Origin: an uncultured bacterium | GTDB taxonomy: Bacteria > Cyanobacteriota > Vampirovibrionia > Gastranaerophilales > Gastranaerophilaceae | Assembly (NCBI GenBank): GCA_900555175.1 | Contig: USJT01000078.1 | Coordinates: 1 to 5,900, forward strand | Direction of reading: 5' to 3' | DNA length: 5,900 bases | Part shown: piece after piece, positions 1 to 5,519 of the stretch | How positions within the stretch are numbered: position 1 is the first letter of the stretch | Layout of the letters: every line of letters begins with the position of its first letter | Position numbers and translations under genes: made by a program | Notes under the pieces: model-generated | What the model saw: the letters and a program-made list of their open reading frames with translations, nothing else | What the model was told of the DNA's origin: nothing | The model's database searches: none

Positions 1-1
1 G

Positions 2-1192
2 GTTCTTGAAGCCGAAACAACAGACACAATTGCAAAAATTACACCTGATGTAATGAGCAGACTTCAATTCGCTATTGAACAACGTGTTAACAAACTTGGT
101 GTTGCAGAAACAGTTGTTCAACAAGTTGGCGAAAAAAGATTATTAATAGAAATTCCAAACGTAACAGATTTGAAAGAAGCAAAAGCTTTCATCGGTGAAA
201 CAGCTCAATTGGAATTCAAAAAAGAAGGCAAAGCTGCTGACGGTTCACCTATTTGGGTTTCAACAGGTTTAACAGGTAGAGATCTTGCAAAATCTACACT
301 AAGTACAGATTCAACTGGTCAATGGGTTGTATCATTGGAATTTAACTCAGAAGGTGCAAAAAAATTCGCAGATTTAACAAAAGCTTTAGTCGGCAAACAA
401 ATGGCTATTTTCTTTGACGGCGAACTTCAATCAGCTCCTAGAGTAAACGAAGCTATTTATGGCGGTAAAGCTCAAATTTCAGGCGGAGAAAGCGGTTTTG
501 CTTATGATGAAGCAGAAAGAATGGTAAACCTTCTTAATGCCGGAGCATTACCAGTTCCTGCCAAAATCGTTGAAGAAAATACAGTAGGACCTACATTAGG
601 TGCAGACAGTATCGCAAAATCTAAAAAAGCAGGTATAATCGGACTTTCAGCAGTTATGATATTTATGATTGCATTCTACCACGTACCTGGTTTGATTGCA
701 GATATTGCTCTTGTAATATACAGTTTAATATTATTTGCTTTATTCAAAACAATCCCTGTAACATTAACCCTTGCAGGTATCGCAGGTTTTATCCTGTCTA
801 TCGGTATGGCGGTTGATGCTAACATTCTTATTTTCGAAAGAACTAAAGAAGAATTAAGAGACGGAAGAAATCTTTTCACTGCTATTAATTCAGGTTTTGA
901 CAGAGCATTCACAAGTATTTTTGACTCAAATATGACAACAATTATTACATGTACAATCCTTTATCTTTTGGGAACAAGTGTTGTTAAAGGATTTGCTTTA
1001 ACACTTGCAATCGGTGTTATTGTATCAATGTTCAGTGCAATTACCGTAACCAAAAACTTCATGCACTTAATCTTCGGTACAGGAGAACTTAAACATCCTG
1101 CATTGTTCGGATTAAGACAAGATGAAATAGGGAAAAGCTATGAAGCAACAGAAACAAAACGTGAAAAAGCACGTTTTGGTATTCTGGACTAA
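2..1192 (+). CDS. secD: Protein translocase subunit SecD (5'-partial)
   Basis: SecD is the inner-membrane partner of SecF. Together they use the proton (or sodium) gradient to help SecYEG/SecA complete protein export. The frame is open to the left edge, and the first visible codons give VLEAETTD, the conserved stretch just after the first transmembrane helix. The real start is therefore upstream and the ATG at 53 is internal. Counting 396 visible residues from the codon at 2, the exported P1 domain covers about 1-195, followed by the GPTLGADSI motif (196-204). Five membrane segments (TM2-TM6) lie at roughly 211-229, 231-249, 252-270, 300-324 and 329-357. The hallmark AVDAN (270-274), followed by ILIFER, supplies Asp272, which matches the proton-pathway Asp of TM4. 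A charged cytoplasmic tail of about 38 residues follows TM6. secF begins 39 bases downstream, so the pair is an operon. Family assignment is secure. Confidence 0.96.
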   Translation, partial: VLEAETTDTIAKITPDVMSRLQFAIEQRVNKLGVAETVVQQVGEKRLLIEIPNVTDLKEAKAFIGETAQLEFKKEGKAADGSPIWVSTGLTGRDLAKSTLSTDSTGQWVVSLEFNSEGAKKFADLTKALVGKQMAIFFDGELQSAPRVNEAIYGGKAQISGGESGFAYDEAERMVNLLNAGALPVPAKIVEENTVGPTLGADSIAKSKKAGIIGLSAVMIFMIAFYHVPGLIADIALVIYSLILFALFKTIPVTLTLAGIAGFILSIGMAVDANILIFERTKEELRDGRNLFTAINSGFDRAFTSIFDSNMTTIITCTILYLLGTSVVKGFALTLAIGVIVSMFSAITVTKNFMHLIFGTGELKHPALFGLRQDEIGKSYEATETKREKARFGILD

Positions 1193-1212
1193 CGGAGTGC
1201 TGACAAAGATAT

Positions 1213-1220
1213 AAGAAAGG
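1213..1220 (+). promoter_or_regulatory. Ribosome binding site of secF
   Basis: A purine-rich AAGAAAGG precedes the secF ATG at 1232 with an 11-base spacer, slightly long for a Shine-Dalgarno site. The 39-base secD-secF gap shows neither a promoter nor a terminator, which supports co-transcription. Confidence 0.5.
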
Positions 1221-1231
1221 TTAAAAAAATT

Positions 1232-2212
1232 ATGATAAATACAGGTAAAAAACATTTAGTTCATGTTGTAAAATACAGATGGTGGTGGATGGGTTTAACT
1301 TGCCTTTTATTAATCCCAGGGATTATTGCAATGATTTATTCATCTGTTACTTATGCAAACCATGCACCTATGAAAGTCGGTATTGACTACACAGGCGGTA
1401 CAATTTTGCAATACGGACTTGAACAAAAACTCGCAAACAGCGATATTTCAAAAACAAGAGATAATCTTGAAAAAGTAGGTATTGAAAATCCTTATATACA
1501 AATATTGAACGTAAATACAGAACAACAAGAAAAAACAAAATCAAAAATTAATTCAATAATTTCTATAAGAACAAAATTTATTGAAAAAGATTCTAATACA
1601 GCAGAAATTATCACAAGTGAGCTTCAAAAAGATTATAAAAATCCTGAATTAATGTCAGTAAGTTCTGTTGGTCCGACAATGGGTAAAGAATTATTCAAAA
1701 ATTCCCTAATTGCAGTTACACTTGCATTTTTAGGAATTGTTGCATATCTTTCATTCAGATTTAGATTTGATTATGCTCTTGCCGCAATCCTTGGGGTATT
1801 ACATGACGTAATATTTGTATGCGGTATATTTTCAATACTCGGACTTATTTATAACGTACAAATTGACGGATTGTTCATCACCGCAATTTTGACAGTAATC
1901 GGTTTTTCAGTACACGATACAATCGTTGTATTTGACAGAATCAGAGAAAATTTAAGATATTATTCAAAGAAAATGTCTTTCGGCGAAATTGTAGATGCAT
2001 CTGTTAACCAAACTTTAACAAGAAGTATCAACACATCTTTAACTACATTGATTACGTTATTTGCGTTATACTTCTGGGGCGGCGTAACAACAAAAGATTT
2101 CGTTCTTGCAATGATTTTAGGTATTACAATCGGTACTTATTCAAGTATCTTCTTCTGCAGTATGTTAGTTGATTTCTGGAACGATAAAAAACAAGTTAAA
2201 ACAGCTGCTTAG
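1232..2212 (+). CDS. secF: Protein translocase subunit SecF
   Basis: SecF pairs with SecD in the membrane to drive the late, gradient-dependent stage of Sec export. The protein has 326 residues, a normal length for a separate SecF. TM1 lies at about 18-38, followed by GIDYTGGT (50-57), the start of the exported P4 domain. That domain runs to about 145 and is rich in Lys and Asn. GPTMGKE (147-153) leads into TM2-TM6 at about 155-175, 181-205, 210-233, 262-281 and 287-312. The TM4 motif FSVHDTIVVFDRIREN (225-240) holds Asp229. TLTRSINTSLTT (261-272) holds Arg264. These correspond to the Asp and Arg of the proton path described for the fused Thermus SecDF. The residue before the Asp is His rather than the Asn of the E. 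coli motif, a variant I believe is common elsewhere. The gene follows secD by 39 bases and ends at a strong terminator. Confidence 0.97.
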   Translation: MINTGKKHLVHVVKYRWWWMGLTCLLLIPGIIAMIYSSVTYANHAPMKVGIDYTGGTILQYGLEQKLANSDISKTRDNLEKVGIENPYIQILNVNTEQQEKTKSKINSIISIRTKFIEKDSNTAEIITSELQKDYKNPELMSVSSVGPTMGKELFKNSLIAVTLAFLGIVAYLSFRFRFDYALAAILGVLHDVIFVCGIFSILGLIYNVQIDGLFITAILTVIGFSVHDTIVVFDRIRENLRYYSKKMSFGEIVDASVNQTLTRSINTSLTTLITLFALYFWGGVTTKDFVLAMILGITIGTYSSIFFCSMLVDFWNDKKQVKTAA

Positions 2213-2231
2213 AATAAATAATATAAAGAGT

Positions 2232-2266
2232 AAAAAAGACCTCTTGATAATAAGAGGTCTTTTTTT
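2232..2266. terminator. Bidirectional intrinsic terminator between secF and the 115-aa gene
   Basis: The hairpin has a core GACCTCTT / AAGAGGTC stem with the 6-base loop GATAAT (2246-2251). The stem extends through A2232-A2237 pairing with T2260-T2265. Reading rightward it ends in seven Ts (2260-2266), and reading leftward in six (2237-2232), so it can stop transcription from both convergent genes. It begins 20 bases after the secF stop and lies 24 bases beyond the stop of the minus-strand gene. Confidence 0.92.
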
Positions 2267-2289
2267 ATATTTAATAACTTTTATAAAAT

Positions 2290-2637
2290 CTATTTCACAG
2301 ATTTAATAATAGTTTTAGCAGAATCGCCAGCAACTTTAATACCTTTTGAGTATGCTCTTTTAGCTGATTCAGAATTTAATGCAGCAACTGAATCTTTTAC
2401 TGCTTTATATTCTTTCTTCCAAAATGCTCTCATTTCATCTAAATTCTGCATTATATCAATATATGTCCCATCTGGGCGCAAACTATTATTTAAAGTTCTC
2501 TCAGCATTTTTAAATCTTGCTGAATCAATTTGATGAAGTTCATTTTTAATTTTGTTATAATGTTTATGCTCGTGATAAGAAGAAACTGCAAATGCTGCAA
2601 ATGCCGCGCAAGCTATACCAATTTTTAATTTACTCAT
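2290..2637 (-). CDS. Small hypothetical protein with N-terminal membrane/signal segment
   Basis: I do not recognise this 115-residue protein. It starts with a short basic head (MSKLK) and a hydrophobic Ala/Phe-rich stretch at about 6-20. This could be a membrane anchor or a signal peptide, with AVS/S at 17-20 as a possible cleavage site. A histidine cluster HEHKH follows at 22-26. The rest (27-115) is charged, predicted helical and basic towards the C terminus, with one central break at RPDG (54-57). A probable export route would place the soluble part outside the cytoplasm, but this is inference. Coding is supported by a well-placed Shine-Dalgarno sequence (AGAAAGGG, 4-base spacer), a good promoter upstream and a terminator after the stop. 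Its stop faces that of secF, so it is an independent unit. It may be lineage-restricted. Confidence 0.8.
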   Translation of the reverse strand: MSKLKIGIACAAFAAFAVSSYHEHKHYNKIKNELHQIDSARFKNAERTLNNSLRPDGTYIDIMQNLDEMRAFWKKEYKAVKDSVAALNSESAKRAYSKGIKVAGDSAKTIIKSVK

Positions 2638-2641
2638 ATAT

Positions 2642-2649
2642 CCCTTTCT
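2642..2649 (-). promoter_or_regulatory. Ribosome binding site of the 115-aa gene
   Basis: On the minus strand AGAAAGGG sits 4 bases before the ATG at 2637. It is the best Shine-Dalgarno match near this gene and supports the chosen start. Confidence 0.65.
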
Positions 2650-2662
2650 TAATTTTTTGTTT

Positions 2663-2692
2663 ACAATATTACAAAAGTAGGATTTTTGTCAA
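2663..2692 (-). promoter_or_regulatory. Sigma70-type promoter of the 115-aa gene
   Basis: The minus strand carries a perfect -35 box TTGACA (2692-2687), an 18-base spacer and a -10 box TATTGT (2668-2663, four of six consensus bases). Transcription would start near 2656, giving a leader of about 18 bases that includes the ribosome binding site. The promoter lies in the 89-base gap after pdxA, so the small gene need not depend on readthrough from the operon. Confidence 0.6.
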
Positions 2693-2726
2693 TATTCTTA
2701 CAAAATTTGATTACGAAATATTAAAA

Positions 2727-3704
2727 TTATTGATATACACACTTTATAGCTTCTATCATGCCAGTTTCATCAGCAATATTTTTACCTGCAATATCAAATG
2801 CAGTACCATGGCCCGGAGATGTCCTTATAATATCAAGTCCTATTGTCATATTAACAGTTTTATCACCTGCTACTGTCTTTATCGGAATTAAGCCCTGATC
2901 ATGATAATTTGCAATACAACAATCGTAATAAGAAGACCTGCTATCAGAATGACAAGAGGACAAGCCATTTGAAAAATTATAATTATTTTTATTTTGATTT
3001 TCTGACAAATACTCTTTTGCAAGTTTTATAAATAACGTATCCGCAGGCAATGGATTTGTAATATTAACTCCTTTTGCTCTTAATTCATTTACGGCAGGAA
3101 TTAAAATATCAATTTCTTCCCTTCCTAAAATACCGTCTTCTCCTGCATGAGGATTAAAACCGCAAAGCGCAAATCTTGGCTCAGAAATTTTTAATTTTTT
3201 CTCAAAAAAATCTTTTAAATTAGAAATTTTTTCAACAACCATTTCTTTTGTAATATTAATCTCTTTCAATGCGACATGACGAGTTAAAAGCAAAACTCTA
3301 AAATTTCCCGCAACAAAAAGCATTTCAGCGAGCTGATTATCATGTGCCAAATATTTTTGTAAAATTTCTGTTTGACCATTAAATTTTTGTCCTGCAAGAT
3401 AAAGCGCATTTTTTGCAACAGGAGCCGTTACAATAGCTTTTGCCCCAATTTCACATGCTAATTTGACAGATTGAAATGAAAATTCTCCTGCTTCACGACA
3501 AACTTTACCAGGCTTAATTTCATAATCATAAGGAATTTCAATAATTTCATAATCCTTATCTAATTTTCCGTAAAAATTCAATATTTTTTTATTTGAAATT
3601 AATGCAATTTTATCAGAAGGCAAATCCAAATTTTTCAAAGCTTTTATTGTAATTTCCGCACCAATACCGTTTGGATCACCTGTTGTAATTACAATTTTAT
3701 CCAT
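2727..3704 (-). CDS. pdxA: PdxA-family 4-phospho-hydroxyacid dehydrogenase (PdxA or PdxA2)
   Basis: PdxA oxidises 4-phosphohydroxy-L-threonine with NAD; the product decarboxylates on the way to pyridoxal phosphate. PdxA2 paralogues act on 4-phospho-threonate or -erythronate and yield dihydroxyacetone phosphate. Numbering from the ATG at 3704 (325 aa): TGDPNGIG at 8-15, TAPVAK at 93-98, metal-binding His143 in TRH, His186 in FNPHAGE and His268 in YHDQG. Lys276, Asn285 and Arg294 match the substrate contacts of E. coli PdxA, and GHGTAFDIAG lies at 298-307. The usual GHTE is GQTE here (110-113). A Ser/Asn-rich insertion occupies about 233-258. I prefer the ATG at 3704 because GGCGG lies 8 bases upstream and the family starts just before the TGDP motif. 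An ATG at 3719 would add five residues. This start overlaps the kinase stop by 8 bases (ATGGATAA), so translation is probably coupled. The adjacent kinase makes a PdxA2-like role possible. Confidence 0.9.
   Translation of the reverse strand: MDKIVITTGDPNGIGAEITIKALKNLDLPSDKIALISNKKILNFYGKLDKDYEIIEIPYDYEIKPGKVCREAGEFSFQSVKLACEIGAKAIVTAPVAKNALYLAGQKFNGQTEILQKYLAHDNQLAEMLFVAGNFRVLLLTRHVALKEINITKEMVVEKISNLKDFFEKKLKISEPRFALCGFNPHAGEDGILGREEIDILIPAVNELRAKGVNITNPLPADTLFIKLAKEYLSENQNKNNYNFSNGLSSCHSDSRSSYYDCCIANYHDQGLIPIKTVAGDKTVNMTIGLDIIRTSPGHGTAFDIAGKNIADETGMIEAIKCVYQ
2931..3008 (-). repeat. In-frame insertion inside pdxA, possible remnant of a small dispersed repeat
   Basis: Between PADT and YHDQG, where I recall about 16 residues in E. 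coli PdxA, this protein has 43. The excess is Asn/Ser-rich and includes SSCHSDSRSS. It is coded partly by TTGTCATTCTGA, which resembles the TGTCATTCTGA heads of small dispersed repeats found in many bacterial genomes. Positions 2931-2970 have 17 G/C of 40, richer than the surroundings, and use codons such as AGG and TCC. The edges are approximate and the repeat origin is inference. Confidence 0.35.
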
Positions 3705-5019
3705 TTTGTAAACCGCCATGGGTTTCGAAATATCTTAAAATATCAATTAAAGTATTTGCACCACCCAAATTCCCTGACTTTGTAACTATCCATTGAGCAT
3801 TGTGATCCAAAGTCAAAGCAATAGCAGGAGCAACTTCATCTATCAATTGCAATTGATATGCACCTATTGCACTGCAACATTTGAAAGAAGTTTCACCGCC
3901 AAGAGTAATTAAAATTGCTTCTTTTTCTGCAAGAACACGTTTTGTTAATTCTGCAAGAAAATCAGTTATAACAGATGCAAGATTTGCTTTTGTAAGTTCT
4001 GCATTCAACGAAGCTTCAGAAAAGCCGTCAAATTCTTTTATTAACTTTGATGTGTGAACAACAACCGTATTATCAAATCTCAAATTTGAAACAATACGAT
4101 TTACAAATTCATCTTTCACACCGTCCAACACCGTTTGCAAATCCAAACTTATTACAAGAACATCATCAAACTCATCGCTATTTTCTAATTTTTCAATCTG
4201 ATTAGCAGTAATTTGAGTTGCACTTCCTGAAACAATAAATTTAGGCAATCTTGGGAAAGTCTTAATAATATGTTCTGCATCTAAATCAGCAAACCAAAAT
4301 TCTCCAAGAGCCTGAGCAAATGCAGCTGTTCCTGCAGGTAAAATTTTATTTTCAGATTTTTTTATGGCAAGTGCAATCTGTTCAATATCAACAGTTGAAA
4401 CAGCATCTGCAACAATAAGTTTTTTACCTTCTCGAACCAACTCATTGATTTTTTGAAGAATAGGGCCAGCACCCTTCATAATAGTTTTAAGCTCCAAGCT
4501 ACCGATAAGGTTTTGATATTGCGGTAAAACTTGAGATTTCAACAACGTCGGCACATGCGATTCACAAATTGGGGAATACGGATCTCTTGCCATTTCGGTT
4601 CTTTCAATCGGAACACCTTTCATAAGGTGATATCCACCAACAGTTGTTCTTGTCTCAGCAGGAAATGCCGGTACAACAATTGATGCATCATAATCCAAAA
4701 CAGATAAAATGCCTAATACTTCAACTGCAATATTTCCCCTTAATGTAGAATCAATTTTTTTATAAAAATAATCTGGATTAATTTTATCTACAAGCATTTT
4801 TGTAGTTTTTAAAACTCTTTCAAATGCAATTTCAGGTTCAACATTTCTCGATTCTGTCGATATCGCCCAAGTTTGAGTATTTTTAATATTCAAAGGTTCA
4901 ATCTCATCGGAAAGCAAAATTTGAGTATTAGCTCCCTTCAAATGAAACTGTAACGCTGTATCATTTGCGCCTGTTAAATCATCTGCAATTATACCTACAA
5001 CATCTGAATTAATTATCAT
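3697..5019 (-). CDS. Four-carbon acid sugar kinase (DUF1537 family)
   Basis: This family (OtnK, DtnK, DenK, LtnK and relatives, COG3395) phosphorylates the 4-hydroxyl of threonate, erythronate or 3-oxo-tetronate with ATP in the cytoplasm. At 440 residues it has normal length and both domains. The N-terminal substrate domain has IADDLTGAND (11-20), KKIDSTLRGN (87-96) and VVPAFP (115-120). A linker with SGSAT (264-268) leads into the C-terminal nucleotide domain with LGGETS (373-378) and TKSGNLGG (413-420). No truncation is visible. The start overlaps the ssb stop as ATGA (5019-5016), with only a weak Shine-Dalgarno upstream, so it probably relies on translational coupling to ssb. It overlaps pdxA by 8 bases. 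Pairing with a PdxA homologue is known from D-threonate and D-erythronate catabolism, where PdxA2 acts next. The true substrate cannot be read from sequence, so no symbol is given. Confidence 0.93.
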   Translation of the reverse strand: MIINSDVVGIIADDLTGANDTALQFHLKGANTQILLSDEIEPLNIKNTQTWAISTESRNVEPEIAFERVLKTTKMLVDKINPDYFYKKIDSTLRGNIAVEVLGILSVLDYDASIVVPAFPAETRTTVGGYHLMKGVPIERTEMARDPYSPICESHVPTLLKSQVLPQYQNLIGSLELKTIMKGAGPILQKINELVREGKKLIVADAVSTVDIEQIALAIKKSENKILPAGTAAFAQALGEFWFADLDAEHIIKTFPRLPKFIVSGSATQITANQIEKLENSDEFDDVLVISLDLQTVLDGVKDEFVNRIVSNLRFDNTVVVHTSKLIKEFDGFSEASLNAELTKANLASVITDFLAELTKRVLAEKEAILITLGGETSFKCCSAIGAYQLQLIDEVAPAIALTLDHNAQWIVTKSGNLGGANTLIDILRYFETHGGLQNG

Positions 5020-5357
5020 AATTGATCTTGCTCAACGTCCCTTTTAGAACCTAATAATCTAATACTGTTTGCAATAATAAGGAAATTTTCTCTTTCATTA
5101 CCTGTTGCTTTATCAGTCCATTTATTTTGACCAATTCTGCCATCAACAACTACTTGAGCACCTTTTTTTACATACTCACCTGCAAATTCTGCAAGTTTAT
5201 CCCAAACATCAACATTAAACCAATCAGCAACTTCTGATTTAGTTTTAGCATCCCAACGGTTAACTGCGATAGAAAAGTTAGCCTTAACTTTGCCTGATTC
5301 AAAATATCTGATTTCGGCATCACGGCCTACTCTTCCGACTAAAACTGCTGTATTCAT
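5016..5357 (-). CDS. ssb: Single-stranded DNA-binding protein, short cyanobacterial-type
   Basis: SSB coats single-stranded DNA during replication, recombination and repair. This 113-residue protein is essentially a lone OB fold. It has NTAVLVGRVGRDAEIRYFESG (2-22), FSIAVNRW (28-35), the DWFNVDVWDKLAE strand-helix region (45-57), VKKGAQVVVDGRI (63-75) and a final IRLLGSKRD strand (99-107). Trp47 and Trp79 (or neighbouring aromatics) are plausible base-stacking residues. It ends DVEQDQL and lacks the Gly/Pro-rich linker and acidic DDIPF-type tip that typical bacterial SSBs use to recruit partners. Start and end both resemble cyanobacterial SSBs as I recall them. GAGG lies 6 bases before the ATG. 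It is the first gene of the minus-strand operon and overlaps the kinase by 4 bases. It could be the main SSB or a secondary one. Confidence 0.92.
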   Translation of the reverse strand: MNTAVLVGRVGRDAEIRYFESGKVKANFSIAVNRWDAKTKSEVADWFNVDVWDKLAEFAGEYVKKGAQVVVDGRIGQNKWTDKATGNERENFLIIANSIRLLGSKRDVEQDQL

Positions 5358-5363
5358 TTAAAA

Positions 5364-5367
5364 CCTC
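5364..5367 (-). promoter_or_regulatory. Ribosome binding site of ssb
   Basis: GAGG on the minus strand, with a 6-base spacer to the ATG at 5357, fixes the ssb start. Confidence 0.7.
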
Positions 5368-5424
5368 ATTTCTTATGTAATAAAAACATTTTACAACAAA
5401 AAATATAAGCAGAACAAAATACAA

Positions 5425-5439
5425 GTAACTTTTTGTAAC
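5425..5439. repeat. GTAAC direct repeat with 10-base period
   Basis: GTAAC occurs at 5425-5429 and again at 5435-5439, exactly ten bases apart, separated by TTTTT. It lies just upstream of the -35 box of the plus-strand promoter and inside the predicted ssb leader. One helical turn of spacing suits an activator site, but the elements are short and could be chance. Confidence 0.25.
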
Positions 5440-5445
5440 ATTTGA

Positions 5446-5458
5446 GCTATATTATAGC
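5446..5458. promoter_or_regulatory. 13-bp palindrome in the divergent promoter region, possible operator
   Basis: GCTATATTATAGC is a perfect inverted repeat of GCTATA around a single central base. It overlaps the -35 box and spacer of the rightward promoter and contains the leftward TATAAT. A protein bound here would affect both promoters. Part of the symmetry comes from the -10 box itself, so operator function is unproven. Confidence 0.35.
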
Positions 5459-5459
5459 A
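5451..5459 (-). promoter_or_regulatory. Extended -10 promoter of the ssb-kinase-pdxA operon
   Basis: The minus strand reads TGCTATAAT, a perfect extended -10 element that can act without a clear -35 box; none is visible at the expected distance. Transcription would start near 5444, leaving a leader of about 87 bases before ssb. A weaker alternative nearer the gene is TAAAAT at 5393-5388, with a poor -35. Confidence 0.5.
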
Positions 5460-5507
5460 ATAATTATATTTACGAGTTTTAATAAAAATAAATTTAATAA
5501 AATAAAA

Positions 5508-5512
5508 GGGGG
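5508..5512 (+). promoter_or_regulatory. Strong ribosome binding site of the gene at 5520
   Basis: GGGGG within AAAAGGGGGA lies 7 bases before the ATG at 5520. In this very AT-rich leader it is the only G-rich stretch, and it decides the start. Confidence 0.75.
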
Positions 5513-5519
5513 AATTTTA

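Larger units (their letters stand above)
5442..5470 (+). promoter_or_regulatory. Promoter of the gene at 5520
   Basis: The plus strand has TTGAGC (-35, 5442-5447), a 17-base spacer and TATATT (-10, 5465-5470), matching four and five of six consensus bases. Transcription would start near 5477, giving a leader of about 43 bases that carries the strong GGGGG ribosome binding site. Confidence 0.55.

Noticed and set aside
53..55. ATG at 53 as the start of secD
   Set aside because: The frame is open to the window edge and the upstream codons encode the conserved VLEA motif of SecD, so this Met is internal.
676..912. 78-residue open frame on the minus strand
   Set aside because: It lies wholly inside the conserved membrane region of secD in another frame, with no convincing ribosome binding site or recognisable product.
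1193..1231. Possible promoter or small RNA between secD and secF
   Set aside because: The 39-base gap has no promoter boxes or hairpin, only a ribosome binding site.
2590..2625. Lipoprotein signal in the 115-aa protein, based on Cys10 in the hydrophobic segment
   Set aside because: GIAC at residue 10 is too close to the N terminus and does not match a lipobox (no Leu/Val at -3).
2592..2891. 99-residue open frame on the plus strand
   Set aside because: It overlaps the start of the 115-aa gene, the intergenic promoter and the end of pdxA on the opposite strand. Its Tyr/Phe/Ile-rich product looks like translated antisense.
3717..3719. ATG at 3719 as the pdxA start
   Set aside because: It has no purine-rich site at a suitable distance and adds five residues before the conserved family start. 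The ATG at 3704 has GGCGG 8 bases upstream. The longer form cannot be fully excluded.
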